From: Zygnema cylindricum
Lineage: Eukaryota > Streptophyta > Zygnematophyceae > Zygnematales > Zygnemataceae
Length of the DNA: 64,000 bases
Assembly (NCBI GenBank): GCA_037447655.1
Contig: JBBHKE010002637.1
Location: 126,001 to 190,000, forward strand
Direction: 5' to 3'
Shown: one piece after another, positions 58,226 through 64,000 of the stretch
How positions within the stretch are numbered: the first letter of the stretch is position 1
Layout of the letters: the number at the start of each line of letters is the position of its first letter
Notes under the pieces: model-generated
What the model was told of the DNA's origin: nothing
What the model saw: only the letters and a program-made list of their open reading frames with translations
The model's database searches: none
Program-made: the position numbers and the translations under genes

Positions 58226-58898
58226 TGCTCCTTTGGCTTCACCATGCCTTCGCTTTCCACCATGCAAGGCACCATTTGGTGAACCGAAGGTGCCACATGC
58301 TTCGGTACCTTCTCTTTTTATTGGAGTCGTCACACCGAAGCTGAAGCGAACTACAAGCCTCCAGACGCGGCCGTAGGTGAATAAGTAGCACGTCACACCT
58401 GCCTTTGCTCTGTTCGATTTGTAAGCGAAACGAAGAACTGGCCCCCCCAAAAGCACTACAATTTGCTGAAGCAGTCTGTATGACGTAGCAGCTCATGGCT
58501 GGCCGGGGCTTATTCAAGCACTCCTTCTAGCATTTATTCAGGCCGCGCCTGCGGGTTGGTGGTGTCTTTGGAGTACATGGCGCTTCACCAAAGTCGTGCG
58601 AAGCACTTTGTTCTGTATGACGTCCGACGGTATTTCATACCTATTCTTATTGCGCCAAAGGAGTGTGCCAAGCGCTGCCGTCGGCCCGCTCCGGCTTTTT
58701 GTCGGTATTCCGTAAAAGCAGCCCCTGTTCTCGCAAAGCTCGGAATAGCTGCGCCCTGAGCGCTCCGGCGGCGCGTAGCGCCGCTGCTTCTTTTGCGGCG
58801 CCCGCTCCGGGCGCCGGTGGTGCTTTTGCGCACCTGCGTCGCGCCTACTCTTTGGAGTGCTTTTGGAGTCGCCTTCTTCTTTGCGACTGCTACGGGGT

Positions 58899-59043
58899 TT
58901 AGTTTTAATTTGAAAACCCACTTACAACCGATTGGTTTTCGGTTAGGTGGACAATCCACCAACTCCCAAGTATCGTCTGCCATAATTGAGGCCATCTCCT
59001 CATTGATGGCTGTCTTCCACCGGTTTTTTTTTGGGCAAGTCAT
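58899..59043 (-). pseudogene. Element E reverse transcriptase, first part only
   Basis: Reads WKTAINEEMASIMADDTWEL and GCKWVFKLKLNP, then stops matching copia at 58899, where the GC-rich block begins. The YVDD part, RNase H and 3' LTR are absent from the window. Confidence 0.8.
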
Positions 59044-59112
59044 CGCCTCTCCATAAGTCTGAGGTTCATCTTGATGTGATAGTTTTGTTACCTTGTTATT
59101 AACTTGTTTTTC

Positions 59113-60027
59113 CTACATTCTTTTGCTACTTCTCCTCCCCCCCTCAAAATTTGTGGCCGGAATAGATGGTTCTCGTGGGTTCTTTTGAACAATCTCGGCT
59201 TCTCCCCTGTCCCTTGATTTCGAATCAGCTTCCACCACGTCTTCCGCTTCGAGAAAAATTGTCACTGGAGTTTTCGCAACCGAGTTCTTTTCGGTCTGAT
59301 TTGTACATACAAGAATGTCATCTTCCCTAAAACCTAGATAGTTAGGAAGTTCAAAGTCATCTGAATTTTCTGACTCAAATCTGATTTTTACTGACTTTGT
59401 ATACTTGAAGGGATCCACGGACTTTCCTTCATCCATAACTACTAGATGCTTTACTAAGATTATATCTTCCCTTTTTAGATCATAAAGTCTATATCCTTTA
59501 ACATCCTCATCATATCCTAATAAGTATCCCGATTTTATTTTAGGGTCTAGCTTCCAATTAGACTGATTTGTATCTAGATTGAATACTTGACTGCCGAAAA
59601 CCTTTAAGTGAGATATGTCTGGTTTCCGGCCTATCCATCTCTCATAAGGTGCTTGATCTTTTATAGCTGAAGTAAGAACTCTATTTTTGAGGTAATTAGC
59701 ACAATTCATTGCTTCTGCCCAAAACCTTTTTCCTATCTTTTTATCTGACAACATACTTCTAGCACTATCACTTAGTGTTCTATTTAACCTTTCAGCTACC
59801 CCATTCTGTTTCGGATTTTCTGGAACTGTCTTTTGGTGTTGGACCCCATCTTCCCTCAGAAAATCCTCAAACTGGTTAGAAGTATACTCTCCACCATTGT
59901 CACTCCTTACTCTCTTGATTGGAGTTTCATGGAGTTTTTCGCTCCATGCTTTATATTGTCTAAAACAATCCTGAGCTTCTGACTTGTTTTTCAAAAAAAT
60001 ACACCCGGGAATACCGAGACCAATCAT
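59113..60027 (-). pseudogene. Element E integrase core and C-terminal part
   Basis: 304 open codons: AWSEKLHETPIKRVRSDNGG, then AERLNRTLSDSARSML, then KVFGSQVFNLDTNQSNW and LLGYDEDVKGYRLYDL. It retains the second D and the E of the D,D,E triad. The first part of the core is in another frame, so the protein is broken. Confidence 0.8.
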
Positions 60028-60123
60028 CAGTGATAGTCATCATAAATCTCTTCCCCCCCGTCTAGGGCACTTTAGCCGGTCCCCAAATATCTGTGTGTAC
60101 TAAATCTATAATTTTTTTCTCCC

Positions 60124-60360
60124 TTATAAGTGGTTGTTTTGGGAAAGGGGTAATCTGTGTGCTTTACCTTGAGCACATCCACTACAATCACTTATATCAT
60201 CACTCTCACTGAACTGAATCCCTTCCACCACTCCCATCTTTTTCATCTCTCTTAACTTATCTAGATTCACATGTCCAAGCCTCTTATGCCACATCATAAT
60301 ATCATGAACACCAGCATAATAAAGTTTCTTCGTTTTATTACTTAAAATCAGGCTAAACAT
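60124..60360 (-). pseudogene. Element E GAG-pre-integrase / integrase zinc domain
   Basis: MMWHKRLGHVNLDKLREMKK and CSGCAQGKAHRLP form the HHCC motif. It is separated from the core by a frameshift and stop. Confidence 0.8.
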
Positions 60361-60453
60361 CCTTTGGCTACCTTTCTCACCAAGATGAAATAGACCTCTT
60401 CCTCAAAACTAGCAGTAAATACTCATTCCCTAGTGCAAGTAAAAAAACCCTTA

Positions 60454-61265
60454 TCATCTAATACAGATGTAGAGATGAGGTTTTTGTTTAGCTCCGGAAT
60501 AAACAATACATCGGAGAATGTTAATATGGATGTCTTTCCTTCTACTAACACTTTCAAATCTACCGATACTACAAAAGTAGTAGAGACTATCCTCCCATCC
60601 CCGTACTCTATCTCTGCGGTGGGGAATCTTTCTTATCTTAGGGAACAGGTGCTTATCCTTACACATGTGCATGGAGGGCACCTGAATCTACAATCCAGCC
60701 TGCTTCACCTTTCAATCCACCATAAGCACATTTCAGCCTTCGTGGAATTTCGACCTCATTTTTCGCCTCCAACTCCTCATCCAATAGGAGCTCATCGTCC
60801 TCGTCCTCGGATTCCGCCTCATGTACCTGTGTGACAAGGTCATTTTTCTTTCCTCTCTGGGTTCCACCGGTCTGCCCCCTACTTTAACCGAAGCTCGGTT
60901 AGCTTAGTGCACTCTGCCATATAGTGCCCCGGGTTTCTTACAAAAATGACATAAACCTTTAGGAGCCCTTAGTACAAACTCGTCGGTCTGATTTTTCTGC
61001 TCCCTCACCCCATAGTTTTCGACCGATTTGCCGGGAATCCTTGTTCCTTTAATCGGTCGCCAGCTGCCAAGGCTTGCCCACTCTTTCCTCCCCTTCCGAT
61101 CTCAATCGTATTCTCCCGAACGAGAATCATCCCTACCACTGAGTTCCATATGCACCTTGAGTCCGGCAAGTCCTGCACACGGTAGACTATGTTCTCGAAC
61201 TCATCGGGTAACTTCATCAATAAACCGTTATCCTTTTTCTTTTTCACTAAAATCTTTTGTAGCAC
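60454..61265 (-). pseudogene. Element E gag end and protease, decayed
   Basis: Gag middle (LPDEFENIVYRVQDLPDS, ending 61005), a zinc-knuckle remnant near 60940 (CHFCKK) and a protease-region remnant (MHMCKDKHLFPKIRKIP). Frameshifts separate them, and no D-S-G active site is visible in frame. Confidence 0.65.
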
Positions 61266-61827
61266 TCTCTAGCTCCATAAAAAGTGTAGCAAGCTCATTG
61301 CAAAAATCCAACATCTTCCCCCCTTTGTATACATAATCCTTAACTTTCTTATCAGCCAACTGTTGTTGCTGAATCGTACCACTTTGGTACATCTCTATGA
61401 GAGCCATCCAAAGATCGGATGCCCTTTCTACCTGCAAATGAGGACATGCAAGCCCTTGAGTAAGATGGCGGAGGATGAAGTGTTTTTTCGCCATGTTGTT
61501 GAAGTCCCAGGTATTAGTATCATTCTCCTCGTTCCTCGGAATAGGTGACATGAATGCTGAACTAGGTTCTATTGGTGAGGTCGTCTCCTTCTCCGTTTCT
61601 TTCTCCACCACCTCTCCTTCCTTTGTCTCCTCCGTTGAAGATGGATTCGCTTTCCTTCTGAATCTGCTTCCTCCAAACCCTGGAGGGATTCTAAGACTTG
61701 ATGGATGCCCCTCTCGTCCACTCACTATCCCCCAAAACCTTTTCTCGCGTAAAGCTCTTATCATCATACTTTCCCAGTATAAGAAGCCAGTTCCATTAAA
61801 GATGGGTACCCTAGAGGGTGGGCCCAT
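61228..61827 (-). pseudogene. Element E gag, N-terminal part
   Basis: 199 open codons from MGPPSRVPIFNGTGFLYWES, with HFILRHLTQGLACPHLQVER and LWMALIEMYQSGTIQ. It matches the gag start in elements A and B. It then frameshifts into the next segment. Confidence 0.8.
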
Positions 61828-61965
61828 AACCTGAAACTCTGAGACCTCTCTAAGTCCTCAGAGTGGACAGCTTCCAAGAAGCCTCTAGGATAACCCTGAC
61901 CCCTTTGTGTTTCAGCAAGAATAACTACCACCCTGGCAAACAAAGACTCTGACCAACTTCATCCC

Positions 61966-63627
61966 TGTGAAGGCAAGACTCCCCTGATTCGTTAGCAAAA
62001 AGAATCTCTGAATTTGCTCCCCTGAGCAGTAAGTTATGGAAGGTCAAAGTTGACCTTTTGTATAGAAGCTCTTTGGGAGAGAGGGTCCTATCTACCATTT
62101 TTTTTTAAGTCCTATCTCTCTCACAAACTCTATCTATTGATGTAAGGAACCAATCATATTACACTTCCGTGTTGTTTTTAGAAAGCTTTAGTCCTCTTTA
62201 TGCCTCGGCTGTGAGAGAGAGCTGTTCAGGACTTAAGCTATTTTTGGTTGAGTTCGGTTCAGTACTTACCGAAATTAGTGTGACAGTCATTCACACTTGG
62301 GACACGTGTCGTCACTTGGGATAATGCGTGAGCATGTCCTCCGTGGATGTTCGGAAATTCGGCAGGACCACTGGACTTCGTAAAGTCAATTCTACGGTGC
62401 CAATCCTCTCTAATCGGACCGCTGACAGCCGGCCGCCAACAAATAGTGACGACGGCGTGACTAGATCATTATCACTTTACGTTGTCGTGAACTTCGGTGT
62501 AAATATTTGTGATAGAATGTTAGATGTACGGCTGGAATGCCTCCGTACAGCTTAGTGTAGTTTCGGTGTATAAAAGTAGGACTTAGTGAATTTGATTTTT
62601 TAGGAACAAACTGATATGAAAACTGTACACTCAGTTTTATGTAATTTCATTTCTACATATCTCATAGATTTGTGATCGGAATTGATTGAAATTTTGTGTG
62701 TGTGTTCCTTTGTATGTTATCTACATTATGGCAGATTTTCAGGACGTTTAGAGCGTTTTTCTGAAAGTTATAGTCTGTCAACGTTTCTGTTCAGCCATCG
62801 GTATTTGTGGAAGCTTCCTCTCTTCATTTGTTCTACGATGACTACTGCTGCATCTTCTTCATTTTCAGTGCCAGCAATTGTGTCAGAACAACATTCCGTA
62901 CACAAAAGTACAGATGCCGGTGTACTTTCTGTACGGAAACTGTACGAGATGGCCTAAAGTCGACACATGTTCTATCCAGGATCGGTCACTTAATCCTTGG
63001 GGATGCCGCGATCCAACGTAATTTTGCCACGTGTCATCCGATGTGGCGATGACCGACAAACCGCCGAGATTTTTTTCCGCGGGTCTCGGCTTTCTTCCTG
63101 GCCGTCCCGATTGAATGCAGATTTCAATCGTAGCCGTCATAAATACTTGCGCGGCATTTTGTTTCATTTAAAGAAATTAATGCGCGGGGGTACTAGTTTC
63201 TTATACACTCTGTAATCCATACTTTTACATAACTCAATCTATGTATCCCGTAAACAGTTGCAGTTAAATGAATTATCCTACGTAATAATTTTTAAATAAA
63301 TTGCAAACCCTATATTATATAATATTAGTCTTAGACTTAACGGTTAAGACTATCGGCTACCTGCTATCTAGCATTTTGCAGGGTACCAAGATCAAATCCT
63401 GGTTGCGACAACTATCCTTTTAGTAAATAAACTTATCGGTAAATACAACTAATCTACATCCCGTAAACCTTTGGATAGCCTAGGTAGCCCATGGCTGTAG
63501 CTTCCACTCCAACTTCCCAGTGACTGCGACAAGTGTGGGAGATGGAGAGAGAAGTTAGAGATAGACTGCCTCGGCTTCTTTCTGTATTTTAATTTAGACC
63601 TAGAAAATACTTAAAAAAAAACCATCA
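61966..63627 (-). repeat. 5' LTR of element E, split by a solo LTR
   Basis: On the minus strand it begins near 63627 and ends CTTCACA at 61966. Minus the insertion (62170-62898) it is about 933 bp, equal to the element B 5' LTR. The G-box core is at 63028-63033. It resembles the element A 3' LTR on both sides of the insertion. Confidence 0.75.
62170..62893 (+). mobile_element. Solo LTR inserted in the element E LTR
   Basis: 724 bp bounded by TGTTGT and ACAACA with the 5-bp duplication TTCCG on both sides (62165-62169 and 62894-62898). A TATA-like TATAAAAGTAGG lies near 62570, which sets the orientation as plus. No internal region remains, as after recombination between two LTRs. Confidence 0.85.
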
Positions 63628-63638
63628 ATTTCTACAAA

Positions 63639-63709
63639 TGACGATGATGATGATGATGATAATGATGTTGACGTTGATGATGACGATGGTGATGATGATG
63701 ATGATGTAG

Positions 63710-63750
<41 letters not shown>

Positions 63751-63930
63751 TTGACCATGATGATGTTGACGATGATGATGACGATGCTGATGATGATGAT
63801 GTAATGATGATGATTGTGATGATGAGATGATGTAATGATGATTATGACGATGCTGATGATGATGATGTAATGATGATGATTGTTGATGATGATGATGTAA
63901 TGATGATTATGATGATGATGATGATGATAG
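63639..63930. repeat. (GAT)n trinucleotide array
   Basis: About 290 bp of GAT repeats interrupted by GTTGAC, GACGAT and GTAATGAT variants. Confidence 0.95.
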
Positions 63931-64000
63931 TGTAATCAAAGTATCACAAAAGCAAAGTATTTCAAGTATTTGTATTGTATTTCAAAAAAAAAACAAAAAA

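Larger units (their letters stand above)
56983..58898. other. GC-rich block dense in inverted repeats
   Basis: About 1.9 kb with much higher GC than the rest. It repeats CGAAGGTATGACGAAGG-like motifs in both directions and many short palindromes. No protein or RNA gene was recognised. It interrupts the reverse transcriptase of element E at its right edge and meets the gap at its left. The style recalls repeat-rich intergenic DNA of some green-algal organelles, but that is an impression only. Confidence 0.6.

Noticed and set aside
57338-58921. Arg/Ala-rich open frames in the GC-rich island
   Set aside because: High GC removes stop codons; the frames overlap inverted repeats and match no family I know.

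Overview
The window reads as nuclear DNA of a green plant or streptophyte alga. Genes are split by GT-AG introns. The conserved genes have plant-type homologues, including PSA3, a photosystem I assembly factor. The DNA is AT-rich with many transposons. I cannot name the species from sequence alone. Exon boundaries below were placed by hand from splice sites, reading phase and remembered family sequences; no alignment was run. Ty1/copia element boundaries were also placed by eye.

Left half (1 to about 31.5 kb) is gene-bearing. Six multi-exon genes lie on strictly alternating strands: an F-box/WD40 gene (-, its 3' end leaves the window), an ERH homologue (+), PSA3 (-), a TRAPPC12-like TPR gene (+), a UGNT1-like nucleotide-sugar transporter (-) and PAM16/TIM16 (+). 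This gives three divergent pairs and two convergent pairs. All six models keep phase across every junction. They cover unrelated housekeeping roles: protein turnover, RNA/nuclear regulation, thylakoid assembly, vesicle tethering, Golgi sugar import and mitochondrial protein import. Introns and spacers hold short foldback/MITE-like elements sharing one terminal motif, and CT-rich tracts that are pyrimidine on the sense strand.

Right half (about 31.5 to 64 kb) is repeat-dominated. It holds related, decayed Ty1/copia elements (called A, B and E here) in both orientations. Element A (-) is interrupted by B (+), and B is interrupted by C. C is a young gag-only LTR element with near-identical LTRs and a 5-bp target-site duplication. 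A separate solo LTR with a 5-bp duplication sits inside the 5' LTR of E. A deletion derivative (LTR, about 350 bp, LTR) lies beside A. From 49.1 to 54.9 kb I see no convincing gene. A 2-kb minisatellite with a 9-bp unit follows, ending at a CT tract and a 10-N gap.

Directly after the gap, 56,983 to 58,898 is GC-rich and full of inverted repeats, unlike anything else here, and it abuts the truncated reverse transcriptase of E. It may be a separate insertion, organelle-derived DNA or a scaffolding error. The window ends in a GAT trinucleotide array.
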